From positions 1-64,000 of the forward strand of contig NZ_PKMZ01000009.1 of the NCBI RefSeq assembly GCF_002893625.1: a stretch of 64,000 nucleotides of DNA, written 5' to 3'. Positions 29,419-43,930 of the stretch are shown piece by piece (within the stretch, counting starts at the first letter, position 1; each line of letters starts with the position of its first letter). The notes beneath the pieces were generated by a model. The model made no database searches. It worked only from the letters and a program-made list of their open reading frames with translations, and was not told the origin of the DNA. Origin of the DNA: Mangrovicella endophytica (GTDB lineage: Bacteria; Pseudomonadota; Alphaproteobacteria; Rhizobiales; Rhizobiaceae). Both the position numbers and the translations under genes were made by a program.

Positions 29419-29697
29419 TCAGCCCTCGCTGAGGCAGCGGCGACGACGTTCCGCGGCGATCGCGAGCTGGTAGGTCGGGTCGGAACGCCACCCCTGTGCC
29501 AGGGCGTCATGGACGTCGTCCCGCTTCAGCCCGAGGTCGCTGAGGAGATAGTCCGGCATATCGGCGATCTGTCCGACACGGCGTCGATTCACCATCGTCC
29601 TCACCATGGCTGCGGCGGCGCTGGCGGCAGCGGCAAAGGACGGGATGAGTGGGGTGGCGGACGTGTTGCGCCCAGCGTTCCGTGCGATGATCGACAT
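29419..29697 (-). CDS. DUF1127 domain protein
   Basis: 92 residues. The C-terminal half carries the DUF1127 signature: NRRRVGQIADMPDYLLSDLG then LKRDDV. GGAG lies 8 nt before the ATG. Small DUF1127 proteins in rhizobia and Agrobacterium have been tied to RNA turnover, phosphate and carbon regulation, but roles differ. It is transcribed divergently from a LysR gene, an arrangement seen in other Hyphomicrobiales, which suggests control by that regulator. Confidence 0.88.
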   Translation of the reverse strand: MSIIARNAGRNTSATPLIPSFAAAASAAAAMVRTMVNRRRVGQIADMPDYLLSDLGLKRDDVHDALAQGWRSDPTYQLAIAAERRRRCLSEG

Positions 29698-29845
29698 GGC
29701 CGTTTCTCCTTCCTGGAGCCATTCGGGTGTCAGGCAAAGACGATCCTGTCCGCGCAGGCGATGCGCGGCTGACAAGACGTTCCGTGGTGACGCAAGGAGA
29801 GATAGACCGGCCCCATTGATCAAGCCAACGAATGTTCGTTATGGT

Positions 29846-29865
29846 CATCATCAGAATGGATGATG
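29846..29865. promoter_or_regulatory. Inverted repeat at the 5' end of the LysR gene
   Basis: CATCATC (29846-29852), 6 nt, GATGATG (29859-29865): a perfect 7-bp inverted repeat just upstream of the preferred LysR start codon, in the region shared with the divergent DUF1127 gene. A possible autoregulatory site, although the low complexity of the repeat weakens the case. Confidence 0.3.
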
Positions 29866-29874
29866 GAGATGATG

Positions 29875-30837
29875 ATGAGTTCCCCCCTCGATCTCGATCA
29901 ACTCAGAACCTTTGTGGCAATCGTCGACACCGGCAGCTTCACACGGGCAGCCGACGAGGTGTTCAAGACGCAGTCCGCCGTGTCGATGCAGATGCGCCGG
30001 CTGGAGGAGCGCCTCGAGACCAGCCTCTTCGAACGCAACGGGCGCGCGGTGCGGCTGACGGAAGACGGCGCACGGCTTCTCACCTATGCCCGGCGGATGC
30101 TGACGCTGAGCCAGGAGACGCTGTCGGCCTTCGACCAGGAGGCGATGGCCGGCCATGTGCGGATCGGCCTGCCCGACGACTATGCCGAACGCTTCCTGCC
30201 CGAAATCCTGGCGCGCTTTGCCCGTTCGAACCCGCTGGTCGAGCTGCAGATCGCCTGCGAGCCCTCATCGAACCTGGCCGAGCATATCGACAAGGGACGG
30301 CTGGACGTTGCGCTGGTTTCGGCCTGCGCCCGCGACATCCATCTCAGCGACGTCGTGCGCCGCGAGCCGCTGCACTTCGTCACCTCGGCCGCTCACGACA
30401 TTCACAATCGCAGCGTCCTGCCTTTGGCGCTTGGGCGACCCGATTGCATGTGGCGCATCGAAGGCTGCGAGGCGCTCGACCGCATCGGTCGAAGCTATCA
30501 GGTGCTCTTCACCTCCTGGTCGGCGCAGATCGTCACCTCCGCCGTTCTGGCCGGCCTTGCCGTCGGCGTGCTGCCGGAATGCGCCCTGCGTCCGGGCATG
30601 CGCGTGCTTGGCGAGTATGAAGGCTTCCCGCGCCTGCGCGACACCGAGATCGGGATCATGAAGGCGCGCAACGCCGAGGGGCCGGTGGTCGCCGCGCTCG
30701 TCGAGCATATGCGCGAGAGCCTGCAGAACCTGATGCCGGCGGAGACGCAGGCCAAGCCATCGCAGATTCCGGAGACCCGGGCAGCGATCCGCCCGCAGCG
30801 CCCACGCACGCCGCTCGCCGTCGCGGCGGGCTGGTAG
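29875..30837 (+). CDS. LysR family transcriptional regulator
   Basis: 320 residues from the ATG at 29875, which lies 6 nt after GGAG; five in-frame ATG codons cluster between 29860 and 29875, so the exact start is open. N-terminal winged helix-turn-helix (LRTFVAIVDTGSFTRAADEV, QSAVSMQMRRLEERLE, LFERNGR) and a periplasmic-binding-like effector domain with GHVRIGLPDDYAE. The last 50 residues or so are a proline/arginine-rich tail. Effector unknown; the likely target is the divergent DUF1127 gene. Confidence 0.9.
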   Translation: MSSPLDLDQLRTFVAIVDTGSFTRAADEVFKTQSAVSMQMRRLEERLETSLFERNGRAVRLTEDGARLLTYARRMLTLSQETLSAFDQEAMAGHVRIGLPDDYAERFLPEILARFARSNPLVELQIACEPSSNLAEHIDKGRLDVALVSACARDIHLSDVVRREPLHFVTSAAHDIHNRSVLPLALGRPDCMWRIEGCEALDRIGRSYQVLFTSWSAQIVTSAVLAGLAVGVLPECALRPGMRVLGEYEGFPRLRDTEIGIMKARNAEGPVVAALVEHMRESLQNLMPAETQAKPSQIPETRAAIRPQRPRTPLAVAAGW

Positions 30838-30901
30838 GAGGAGGCAGGCCGGAGAGCGGCGACGCTTGACCTCGGCAGGGCAGCGTCGCCACATGATACC
30901 C

Positions 30902-32506
30902 ATGAGCCTCCTCGATGATTCGCCTACCGCTGTGACGAATGTCGCGGAATACACGGTGTCGGAGATCTCCGGCGCGCTGAAGCGGACGGTGGAGGAACGC
31001 TTCGAGCATGTGCGCGTGCGCGGCGAGATTTCCGGCTATCGCGGTCCGCACTCCTCGGGCCATGCCTATTTCTGCCTGAAGGACGACCGCGCCCGGCTGG
31101 AAGCCGTCGTGTGGCGCACCGCCTTTTCCAAGCTCGCCTTCAAGCCCCAGGAGGGGCTGGAGATCGTCGCGACCGGCAAGCTCACAACCTATCCCGGTTC
31201 GTCAAAATACCAGATCGTCATCGAGCAGATGGAGCCGGCCGGCGCCGGCGCGCTGATGGCGCTCCTCGACGAGCGGCGGCGCAAGCTTGAAGCCGAGGGG
31301 CTGTTCGCGGCCGAGCGCAAGCAGGTGCTGCCGTTCCTGCCGCGCGTCATCGGTGTGGTGACGTCGCCAACCGGTGCCGTCATCCGCGACATCCATCACC
31401 GGATTGCCGACCGTTTCCCGCTGCATCTCCTGGTCTGGCCGGTGCGGGTGCAGGGCGACACCTGCGGCGAGGAGGTGGCGGCGGCCATCGCCGGGTTCGA
31501 CGCCATCGAAGCTGGCGGAACGGTGCCGCGGCCCGATCTCATCATCGTCGCCCGAGGCGGCGGCAGCCTCGAAGATCTCTGGGGCTTCAACGACGAGGCG
31601 GTGGTGCGAGCCGCCAGCGCCTGCAGCATCCCGCTGATCTCAGCCGTCGGCCACGAGACCGACTGGACGCTGCTCGACCATGTCGCCGACCGGCGCGCGC
31701 CGACCCCGACGGGTGCTGCCGAGATGGCGGTTCCGGTGAAGGCCGATCTGGCGGCGGCCCTTGCCGCACTTCACGCCCGCAACGCCGGCGCCGTGTCGCG
31801 GCGGCTCGAGGCCGAGCGACGGACCGTCGCCGCCACCGCCCGCGCCCTTCCCTCTGCCGACATGCTGCTCGCCCTGCCCCGCCGACGGCTCGATGAAGCG
31901 GGCGGCACGATCGGCCGCGCCCTCCAGGTCGCGATTGCGCGCAAGAAGGGAGACTTCGCAGCCGTTGCCGGGCAGCTGTCCCCGGTCCGGCTGGAGGCCT
32001 TCGTCAGCCAGCGGCGGGCCGATCTCCGCCATGCCGAAAGCCATGCGCGCCATGCGCTGACCACCGGACTGCAGGCCCGGCGGCAGCGCTTCGAGCGACT
32101 TGCCGCGACGTTGCAGCCGCATATGGTTCGAGCCCGCAGCCAGGAAGGGCGGCACCGCCTCGACGCGCTTGCCGCAGGTCTCGATCGCACTTTCACGCAG
32201 TCGCTCGAACGCCACCGCCAGGCGCTGGCGACGGCGACCCGCATGGCCGCGAGCCTTGATCCCACACAGGTTCTGCAGCGTGGCTACGCGATCATCCGCG
32301 GAGCCGACGATGTACCGATCACCCGCGCCGGCGATCTGACACCCGGCCTGCGCTTCGAGGTCGAGTTCGCCGACCGGGAACGGCGGCAGGCCGTCAGTCT
32401 TGGTGAGGCCGCCGACAGCGAGACGGCGGTGCCGGCGCAGAAGCCGGTGCGAGCGACACGGCGTCCTGTCCGCGCCGTCTCGAATGACCAGGGCAGCCTG
32501 TTCTGA
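30902..32506 (+). CDS. xseA: Exodeoxyribonuclease VII large subunit
   Basis: 534 residues. Single-strand exonuclease in DNA repair; needs many copies of XseB, which is not encoded nearby. OB-fold nucleic-acid domain at about residues 15-115 (VRGEISGYRGPHSSGHAYFC), catalytic domain with VVTSPTGAVIRDI, VARGGGSLEDLW and AVGHETDWTLLDHVADRRAP, then a long helical region. ATG 30902 starts MSLLDDSPT and gives family length. Confidence 0.94.
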   Translation: MSLLDDSPTAVTNVAEYTVSEISGALKRTVEERFEHVRVRGEISGYRGPHSSGHAYFCLKDDRARLEAVVWRTAFSKLAFKPQEGLEIVATGKLTTYPGSSKYQIVIEQMEPAGAGALMALLDERRRKLEAEGLFAAERKQVLPFLPRVIGVVTSPTGAVIRDIHHRIADRFPLHLLVWPVRVQGDTCGEEVAAAIAGFDAIEAGGTVPRPDLIIVARGGGSLEDLWGFNDEAVVRAASACSIPLISAVGHETDWTLLDHVADRRAPTPTGAAEMAVPVKADLAAALAALHARNAGAVSRRLEAERRTVAATARALPSADMLLALPRRRLDEAGGTIGRALQVAIARKKGDFAAVAGQLSPVRLEAFVSQRRADLRHAESHARHALTTGLQARRQRFERLAATLQPHMVRARSQEGRHRLDALAAGLDRTFTQSLERHRQALATATRMAASLDPTQVLQRGYAIIRGADDVPITRAGDLTPGLRFEVEFADRERRQAVSLGEAADSETAVPAQKPVRATRRPVRAVSNDQGSLF

Positions 32507-32675
32507 CCGCTAGATCATCTGCAACTGTGAGCAGGGAAGACCGTCCCTTCGAAGCGGTCGGAACGTTCGAGGACGACGCGTCGCACCGCCGACGTGCTAA
32601 CGCCAAGCGGAACGCGGGCTAAGCTCAACATCATCTATACTACGGATGATTTCGTAGGCCGGCTATAGTCTTCCC

Positions 32676-32701
32676 TAGTTTTCGCAGCTTCGCGAGAACT
32701 A
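32676..32701. promoter_or_regulatory. Interrupted inverted repeat upstream of the GGDEF-EAL gene
   Basis: TAGTT-T-TCGC, 6-nt centre, GCGA-G-AACTA: 9 paired positions with one mismatch on each side, 48 nt before the chosen start codon. It could be an operator or an mRNA hairpin. The 242-nt intergenic region also has a TATACT box at 32636-32641 without an obvious -35. Confidence 0.35.
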
Positions 32702-32748
32702 CTCCTTTAGATTTCGAAGTGTCTAATGAGCGCGATCGGAGCGCTCGG

Positions 32749-34959
32749 ATGTCGTCAGTGCCTGCCTTTCCCATCCCGGAGAACGAGATCGCGCGCCTTG
32801 AAGCGCTGGAGTCCTTTTCCAGTGATCTTCTGCCGGCCGAGCCCTTCGATCTGATCGTCAGACTGGCCGCCTCCATCTTCGGAGCACCGAAGGCTCTGGT
32901 CACGCTGATCGGCGCGCACCATCAGCTGTTCAAGGCGCGCATCGGCATCGACGATTGCCAAACCTCTCGCGACGTCTCCTTCTGCACGCATGCCATCATG
33001 AGCGACGAGGTGTTCGTCGTTCTTGATGCGAAAACCGACGGCCGGTTTGCCTCCCATCCGGCCGTCATCGGCACCCCGTTCGTCCGCTTCTACGCCGGTG
33101 CTCCGCTGGTCGATCCTGACGGCTACCGTCTCGGTTCGGTTTGCGTTTTCGATGCGGTGCCGCGGGCCGCGTTTTCCGGCGCCGAGAGCGCCATCCTGAA
33201 AGACCTGGCGGCGCTGACGATGGAGCGCATGGTTGCCCACCGGGCCGGCATGGCGCACAGCATCAGCCAGGCCCGCCTGCAGAACATCATGGTGAGTTCG
33301 CCCGATGCGATCATCACGGCCGATGCGGAGAACACGATCCGGTCGTGGAACGAGGCCTCGCAGCGCATGTTCGGCTATTCGGCGGCCGAAGCGATCGGCC
33401 AGCCACTCGATATCATCGTGCCGCCGGCGCTGCGCTCGACGCATCGACGCGGGCTCGTGCGCGCGGCCGGCGACGGCAGCCACCGCATCGTCGCGACCCC
33501 TCTCAGCCTGACGGCCTGCCGCCGCGACGGCCAGGAATTCCCGATCGAGATCTCGCTGTCGCAGTGGCAGGAAGCCGGCGAGCCGCGCTTCGGCGCCATC
33601 ATCCGCGACATCACCCAGCGCAAGGAAGCCGAGGACCGGCTGCGGCACGCCGCCGACTTCGATTACCTGACGGAGCTGGCCAACCGGGCGACATTGCTGC
33701 GGCAGATGGAGGAGATCTGCGGCACCGCACGATCGATAAGCATCCTTCTGCTCGATCTCGACGGCTTCAAGGAGGTGAACGACAATCTCGGCCATTCCGT
33801 GGGCGATCACGTCCTGAAGGTCGTCTCCATCCGCCTCAAGCGGCATGTCGAGACGTCCAACCTCGTAGCGCGGCTTGGCGGCGACGAGTTCGTCGTGCTG
33901 CTCCCCGATACGGAAGATCCGCTCGCCGCCGAACAGCTCGCCCAGCAACTGATCGGGCTCATCGAGGAGCCGATCGAGTATGGGGAGGAGGTCATCCATA
34001 TCGGTGCCAGCGTCGGCATCGTCGCGCGCAGCACCATCGGCTGCGACGCCGACGCGCTCCTGGGTGATGCCGACCTTGCGCTCTACCAGGCCAAAGCCGA
34101 CGGCCGGCATCTCGTCCGTCTGTTCACGCCGGAGCTGCGGCATGTGGCGGCGACCCGCAGCAGCACCGGATCAGGGCTGCGTCGCGCCTGGGAAGAAGGC
34201 GAGTTCGAGCTTTATTACCAGCCGCAGGTGCGACTCTCGGATGGCGGCCTGACGGGTGCGGAGGCGCTGTTGCGCTGGAACCGGCCCGGCCTGGGGATCG
34301 TCTCGCCGGTGGCCTTCCTCCCGGTGCTGGAAACCGGTCTCCTGGCCGTTCCGGTCGGGGCGTGGATCCTCGAAGAAGCGTGTCGCCAGGCAGCGGCGTG
34401 GCGACGCAACCACGGTGGCGAGCTGCGCATGGGTGTCAATCTCTTCGCGGCCCAGTTCAAGACCGGCGACCTCGCCGCCACCGTCGAGAGCGTGCTGGCG
34501 CGGAGCGGGCTGCCGCCGGAAGCGCTGGAGCTGGAAATCACCGAAAACATCATCCTGCGCAACGAGCAGACGATCCTGAGCCCGCTGGAGCAGTTGCGCT
34601 CATTCGGCGTCGGCATCGCCTTCGACGATTTCGGCACCGGCTATGCCTCACTCAGCATGCTGAAGAACTACCCGGTGACGCGGCTGAAGATCGACCGCTC
34701 CTTCGTCGCTGACCTCGAATTCAGCCGGCGGGATCGCACGATCATCGAGTCGGTCATCAACATGGGCTCGGCCTTCGGCGTCGAGCTGATCGCCGAGGGA
34801 GTCGAGACGCAAGGCCAGGCGGATGCGCTGCGCGGCGAAGGCTGCCAGGAGGGCCAAGGCTATCTGTTCGGGCGACCGATGCCGGCGGCAGCGTTTGAGT
34901 GCCAGTTCCTGAGTAGATCAAGGAACGTCGACGGAGCGGCCGTCTACGCTGCATCCTGA
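32749..34959 (+). CDS. GAF-PAS-GGDEF-EAL c-di-GMP turnover protein
   Basis: 736 residues. GAF domain (about 20-165), PAS domain (about 175-300), GGDEF domain with an intact RLGGDEFVV near residue 377, and EAL domain with GAEALLRW near residue 505 and IAFDDFGTGYASLSML. Both catalytic domains look active, so it may make or degrade cyclic di-GMP depending on the GAF/PAS signal. No membrane segment, so it is cytoplasmic. ATG 32749 is preferred, with GGAG 7 nt upstream; GTG 32719 is an alternative. Confidence 0.92.
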   Translation: MSSVPAFPIPENEIARLEALESFSSDLLPAEPFDLIVRLAASIFGAPKALVTLIGAHHQLFKARIGIDDCQTSRDVSFCTHAIMSDEVFVVLDAKTDGRFASHPAVIGTPFVRFYAGAPLVDPDGYRLGSVCVFDAVPRAAFSGAESAILKDLAALTMERMVAHRAGMAHSISQARLQNIMVSSPDAIITADAENTIRSWNEASQRMFGYSAAEAIGQPLDIIVPPALRSTHRRGLVRAAGDGSHRIVATPLSLTACRRDGQEFPIEISLSQWQEAGEPRFGAIIRDITQRKEAEDRLRHAADFDYLTELANRATLLRQMEEICGTARSISILLLDLDGFKEVNDNLGHSVGDHVLKVVSIRLKRHVETSNLVARLGGDEFVVLLPDTEDPLAAEQLAQQLIGLIEEPIEYGEEVIHIGASVGIVARSTIGCDADALLGDADLALYQAKADGRHLVRLFTPELRHVAATRSSTGSGLRRAWEEGEFELYYQPQVRLSDGGLTGAEALLRWNRPGLGIVSPVAFLPVLETGLLAVPVGAWILEEACRQAAAWRRNHGGELRMGVNLFAAQFKTGDLAATVESVLARSGLPPEALELEITENIILRNEQTILSPLEQLRSFGVGIAFDDFGTGYASLSMLKNYPVTRLKIDRSFVADLEFSRRDRTIIESVINMGSAFGVELIAEGVETQGQADALRGEGCQEGQGYLFGRPMPAAAFECQFLSRSRNVDGAAVYAAS

Positions 34960-34978
34960 TCTTTGCAGATTAAGAGGA

Positions 34979-35055
<77 letters not shown>

Positions 35056-35215
35056 ATGACGGCACGACCGGCCGTGCCGCCGCAATAAAATCTTTCACCG
35101 CCGGGCGCAAGCCCGAACCGCATATCGGCACGCGGACGCCAACCATTGCCATATTGGCCGGAGCGGCGCCCGCCGAGGCTTCATCTCTTCTGCGACCGGA
35201 GTGGCGCAGGCCGCA

Positions 35216-35704
35216 TCAGCTGCGGCGGACGGTATCGGCAGCCTTCTGGAAGGCTTCGCGGCCGGGCTTCAGCATGTCCTGCGCCAGTGACTGCGAGAGC
35301 GTCTGCAGCTCCTTGGCCTGGTCCGTCGCCGTCTCGATCTGCTTGCGGACATAGCTCGTCTGCAGCTCGATGAGTTCGGCGAAGGATTTCACGCCCATCA
35401 TGCGGTCGAGGTGCTCGAAGCCCATCTCGGCATTGTTGCGCATCGCCTCAATGGCCTTGCGCGACAGGGAGAGCGACCCCTGGTGAGCATTCTCCATCGT
35501 CGATTCCAGCGTCTTCGTCGCATCCTCAGCCGCCGACTTCATGCGGGCATAGGCCTGGCGGGACTGCTCCATCGACTTCTCGGTCATCGCACGGAAGGTT
35601 TCCGAGAATTTTGCGGGATCGAGGCCGAGCGTTCCCTGCAGGCCCGGAATGCCGCCGCCGAGACCGAAGGGATCGTTGATGGCATTGTCGTTCATGTCAG
35701 CCAT
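35216..35704 (-). CDS. Phasin family protein
   Basis: 162 residues, alpha-helical and amphipathic: FRAMTEKSMEQSRQAYARMK, ENAHQGSLSLSRKAIEAMRN, FELQ-like ELIELQTSYVRKQIE. These are the phasin_2 features of polyhydroxyalkanoate granule surface proteins. A good sigma-70 promoter lies upstream. It is divergent from the CbrA/PdhS-like kinase; in Sinorhizobium meliloti, as I recall, phaP1 and cbrA are likewise neighbours. Confidence 0.88.
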   Translation of the reverse strand: MADMNDNAINDPFGLGGGIPGLQGTLGLDPAKFSETFRAMTEKSMEQSRQAYARMKSAAEDATKTLESTMENAHQGSLSLSRKAIEAMRNNAEMGFEHLDRMMGVKSFAELIELQTSYVRKQIETATDQAKELQTLSQSLAQDMLKPGREAFQKAADTVRRS

Positions 35705-35759
35705 TGCTGTTCTCCATACTTTAGCACTACGTGCACGAAACCATCATCAACTGCCTAAA

Positions 35760-35788
35760 ATTTTAGCTTTTATTTTTGTGCGTTGCAA
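35760..35788 (-). promoter_or_regulatory. Predicted sigma-70 promoter of the phasin gene
   Basis: On the minus strand: TTGCAA (35788-35783), 17 nt, TAAAAT (35765-35760). It places the transcript start about 50 nt before the phasin ATG. It sits in an unusually AT-rich patch for this genome. Confidence 0.55.
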
Positions 35789-35951
35789 CATGGAAAGTCA
35801 TACCGCGCGTGCCGGCCAGTTAACCCTTTCGGCAGAGACGCGGGGGCAACCGGCACCGAATTCTGGATTTGTTCGCGTCCGGCCATTATTAATAGCTCGT
35901 TAAGGAAACTGCCTGCGCCACGCCTCGTTGGCGTCATGCACGAACTGAGCC

Positions 35952-40961
<5,010 letters not shown>

Positions 40962-41128
40962 TCGGAGGCGCCTGGGCCGGCGTTGGCTGAGCGGTCGAAG
41001 CCGCCGGAGCGGAGCCGTCGGAGCAACGCTGCCGGGAGTGTCCGCTCCGTCAACGGCCGCAATGCCGGTGGCTTTTGCGCACCTGCAGCAAAGCCGTTAA
41101 ACAGCGGGCGCGAATCGCGGGAGACGAT

Positions 41129-42991
41129 GTGACCGAACGACGGATCCCTGAACGGCCGGAAGGGCGCTCCACGGTCCGCGGAACGCTGGCCTATCTCCGC
41201 CGCCGCCCGTTCGCAGCGACGGGCCTCCTACTGCTGTTGCTCGGCGCCGTGGCCGGCGTCATCGCCTATGCGTCGCTGTCGCTTCGGCAGGACGACGCGC
41301 GGATCCTGCTCGTCGATCGTCTCGAACGTCTCACCGCGCAGCCCGTCTCGATCGACGGCCCCGTCACGGTCGAGCTCTTTCCCTCCAGTCGCCTGACCGC
41401 CTCGGGCATTCGCATTGGCAGCGACCGCAGCAAGCCGGTCCTGACGATCGACGGCATCGTCGCCGAGCTCGATCTAGTGGATGCCGTGTTCGGAACGGCC
41501 GAGATCGACGCCCTGACCTTACGCCGTCCGCAGCTGAAGGTCCTGCCCTCTCCGGACGGAAGCACCCAGGCCGGCACCACCGAAACCGGTGTGGATCGCC
41601 TTGAGGCCGTCACGGCGTCCCTGCGGGATCTCCTGCCGCGGCTCGGCGAACTGACGGATCTCACCATCGTCGATGGCGTCTTGCGCACGCCGCGGCCTGA
41701 TGCGGCACCGCTCATCACCCAGGCCGACCTCAGCCTGAAGCGCCTAACCGAAGGCGGTGCAGCCCGGATCGAAGGCAGCTACATCTGGCGAGGGGATCAG
41801 ACGCGGCTCAGCGTCGACGTCGGCGCGCCATCCGCCTTCTTCGAAGGCGGCCGCAGCTCGGTCGATGTCTCCCTCGCCGCACCGCACCTAACCCTCAGCT
41901 TCGAAGGCACTGGCTCCTTCCAGACCTCGCTCGCACTAACAGGCTCGTTCAGCCTCTCGACGCCGTCCCTGAAGAACGCCGTCGCATGGCTCGGCGACGA
42001 GCGGACCGCCGTTCCGGATTTCGGAGCCGTCAGCCTCGGCGGCATGCTGGATGCCTCGCGCACGGGCTTCAACCTCTCCGATGCGACCGTGACCCTCGCC
42101 GACAGCACGGGCCGTGGCGCCATCGAGCTGCTCTCTGGCAGCGCGCGCACCATCATCAACGGGACACTCGACTTCGACACGCTGGACCTGACGCCGCTCG
42201 GCCATGCGGTGGCGCCGCTGCCGCGCGATCTTCTCGACCTGCAGCGCCCGATCGCCACCGCCTTTATCAGGGACTACGACGTCGACCTGCGCTTGTCGGC
42301 CACCACAGCGACGATCGGTGATGTTGCGATGAACGACGTTGCCGCAACCGCCATGTTCAATGATGGGGTCGCGACGCTCGATCTCGGCGATGCCTCCCTG
42401 TATGGCGGCGAAGCGCGTATTCACCTCACCGTCGACGCCCGGGACGGCCGGCCGCGGGCGCAGGCCTCGATACGCCTGTCCGGCATCGACATGGGGCAAT
42501 TGCTGCCAGCGGTCGGCGTCGAGGCGATCGGCGTCAGCGGGCAGTCCGACCTGACGACGACCTTCGACAGCACGGTTACGAGCTGGGCCGATATCCTGCG
42601 GCGTGGCCGCAGCAACACTACCCTGTCCATTCGCAGCGGCCGCGTCGACGGTGTCGATTCCCGCCTGTTCGCGGCACCCCGCAACCAGACGCCGTTCCAG
42701 CTGGTCGCGGCCGGCAACAGGACGCCCTTCAGCCGGATCGATGCCCAGATCGATACGTTTGGCACGAGGCTGCAGCTGGGGTCGCTGACCATCGATAGCG
42801 CCGACGCTTTGTTGTCGGCGCGTGGGGACTTCGCAGCCGATCGCGGGACGATCGACATGGCTGGCGAACTGCGGGCCACCGCGCAGGCGGGTTCGCCGTT
42901 TGCCACCGGCGCACCGGACAAGCAGTTCCGTATCCACGGCACATGGCCGGATCCGACCGTCACAGAGACAGGCGACGACAAGCCGATCTGA
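41129..42991 (+). CDS. AsmA family protein
   Basis: 620 residues from a GTG preceded by GGGAGA. One N-terminal membrane helix (about 25-47, FAATGLLLLLLGAVAGVIAY), then the AsmA N-terminal pattern (ARILLVDRLERLTAQPVSIDG, LTASGIRIG) and a large beta-rich periplasmic part with the usual C-terminal AsmA_2 block (ADILRRGRSNTTLSIRSG). AsmA-like proteins bridge the periplasm and take part in phospholipid transport to the outer membrane. It stands alone between the kinase gene and the pot operon. Confidence 0.85.
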   Translation: MTERRIPERPEGRSTVRGTLAYLRRRPFAATGLLLLLLGAVAGVIAYASLSLRQDDARILLVDRLERLTAQPVSIDGPVTVELFPSSRLTASGIRIGSDRSKPVLTIDGIVAELDLVDAVFGTAEIDALTLRRPQLKVLPSPDGSTQAGTTETGVDRLEAVTASLRDLLPRLGELTDLTIVDGVLRTPRPDAAPLITQADLSLKRLTEGGAARIEGSYIWRGDQTRLSVDVGAPSAFFEGGRSSVDVSLAAPHLTLSFEGTGSFQTSLALTGSFSLSTPSLKNAVAWLGDERTAVPDFGAVSLGGMLDASRTGFNLSDATVTLADSTGRGAIELLSGSARTIINGTLDFDTLDLTPLGHAVAPLPRDLLDLQRPIATAFIRDYDVDLRLSATTATIGDVAMNDVAATAMFNDGVATLDLGDASLYGGEARIHLTVDARDGRPRAQASIRLSGIDMGQLLPAVGVEAIGVSGQSDLTTTFDSTVTSWADILRRGRSNTTLSIRSGRVDGVDSRLFAAPRNQTPFQLVAAGNRTPFSRIDAQIDTFGTRLQLGSLTIDSADALLSARGDFAADRGTIDMAGELRATAQAGSPFATGAPDKQFRIHGTWPDPTVTETGDDKPI

Positions 42992-43108
42992 CGGCGGCCG
43001 TCAGTTGATCTCCGAACTGGACGTCAGTCGGCGGCGGCCGACTCTGGCCGCAGCGCACCCGTGCGAGCCCCCACCCGTTGCAGCGCTGGCTCGATCGCGA
43101 AGCTTCGC

Positions 43109-43930
43109 CTACCCGCCCGTGGCGGCGAGCCGCTCGTCGCGGATGCGCTGCGCCTCGCGACGCTTCACCCCGATCGAGGCGATGATGACGCCCACCGAGA
43201 CGATCGCGATCAGGATGGTGCAGACCGCGTTGATCTCCGGCGTCACACCGAGCCGCACCTGGCTGTAGATCTTGATTGGCAGCGTCGTCGCGCCGACGCC
43301 GGTGGTGAAGTTCGCAAGCACCAGATCATCGAGCGACAGGGTGAAAGCCAGCATCCATCCGGCGACGACCGCCGGCATGATCAGCGGCAGCGTCACCTGG
43401 AAGAAGGTCTTCAGCGGGGTCGCGCCGAGATCCATCGCTGCCTCCTCCAAGCTGCGGTCGAGAGTGATCAACCGCGACTGCACGACCACGGCGACGTAGC
43501 ACATGGTGAAGGTCGTATGGGCGATGGTGATCGTCCAGAAGCCGCGGGCAACGTCCATTGCGACAAAAAGCAGAAGCAGCGACAAGCCGGTGATGACGTC
43601 CGGCATCACCAGCGGCGCGAACACCATGCCGGAGAAGAGCGTGCGGCCGGGGAAGCGGACGTAGCGCACCAGCGTCACCGCCGCGAGCGTGCCGAGAACG
43701 GTCGCGATCGTCGCGGACAGGACGCCCACCCGCAGCGTCACCCAGGCCGCATCCAGCATCTGCTGATTGTTGAGGAGCGAACCGTACCACTGCGTCGAGA
43801 AGCCGGCCCAGACCGTGACCAGGCGGGAACGGTTGAACGAGAAGACGACCAGGATGAGGATCGGCAGATAGAGGAAGACGAAGCCGAAGGTCAGCGACGT
43901 CACGTTGAACCAGGACAGCCCCTTCCTCAC
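43109..43930 (-). CDS. potI: Putrescine ABC transporter permease PotI
   Basis: 273 residues, six predicted membrane helices, with the permease EAA loop EEAAMDLGATPLKTFFQVTLP that contacts the ATPase. Forms the channel with PotH. The GTG start overlaps the potH stop by 4 nt, so translation is coupled. Last gene of the operon potF-potG-potH-potI. Confidence 0.88.
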   Translation of the reverse strand: MRKGLSWFNVTSLTFGFVFLYLPILILVVFSFNRSRLVTVWAGFSTQWYGSLLNNQQMLDAAWVTLRVGVLSATIATVLGTLAAVTLVRYVRFPGRTLFSGMVFAPLVMPDVITGLSLLLLFVAMDVARGFWTITIAHTTFTMCYVAVVVQSRLITLDRSLEEAAMDLGATPLKTFFQVTLPLIMPAVVAGWMLAFTLSLDDLVLANFTTGVGATTLPIKIYSQVRLGVTPEINAVCTILIAIVSVGVIIASIGVKRREAQRIRDERLAATGG

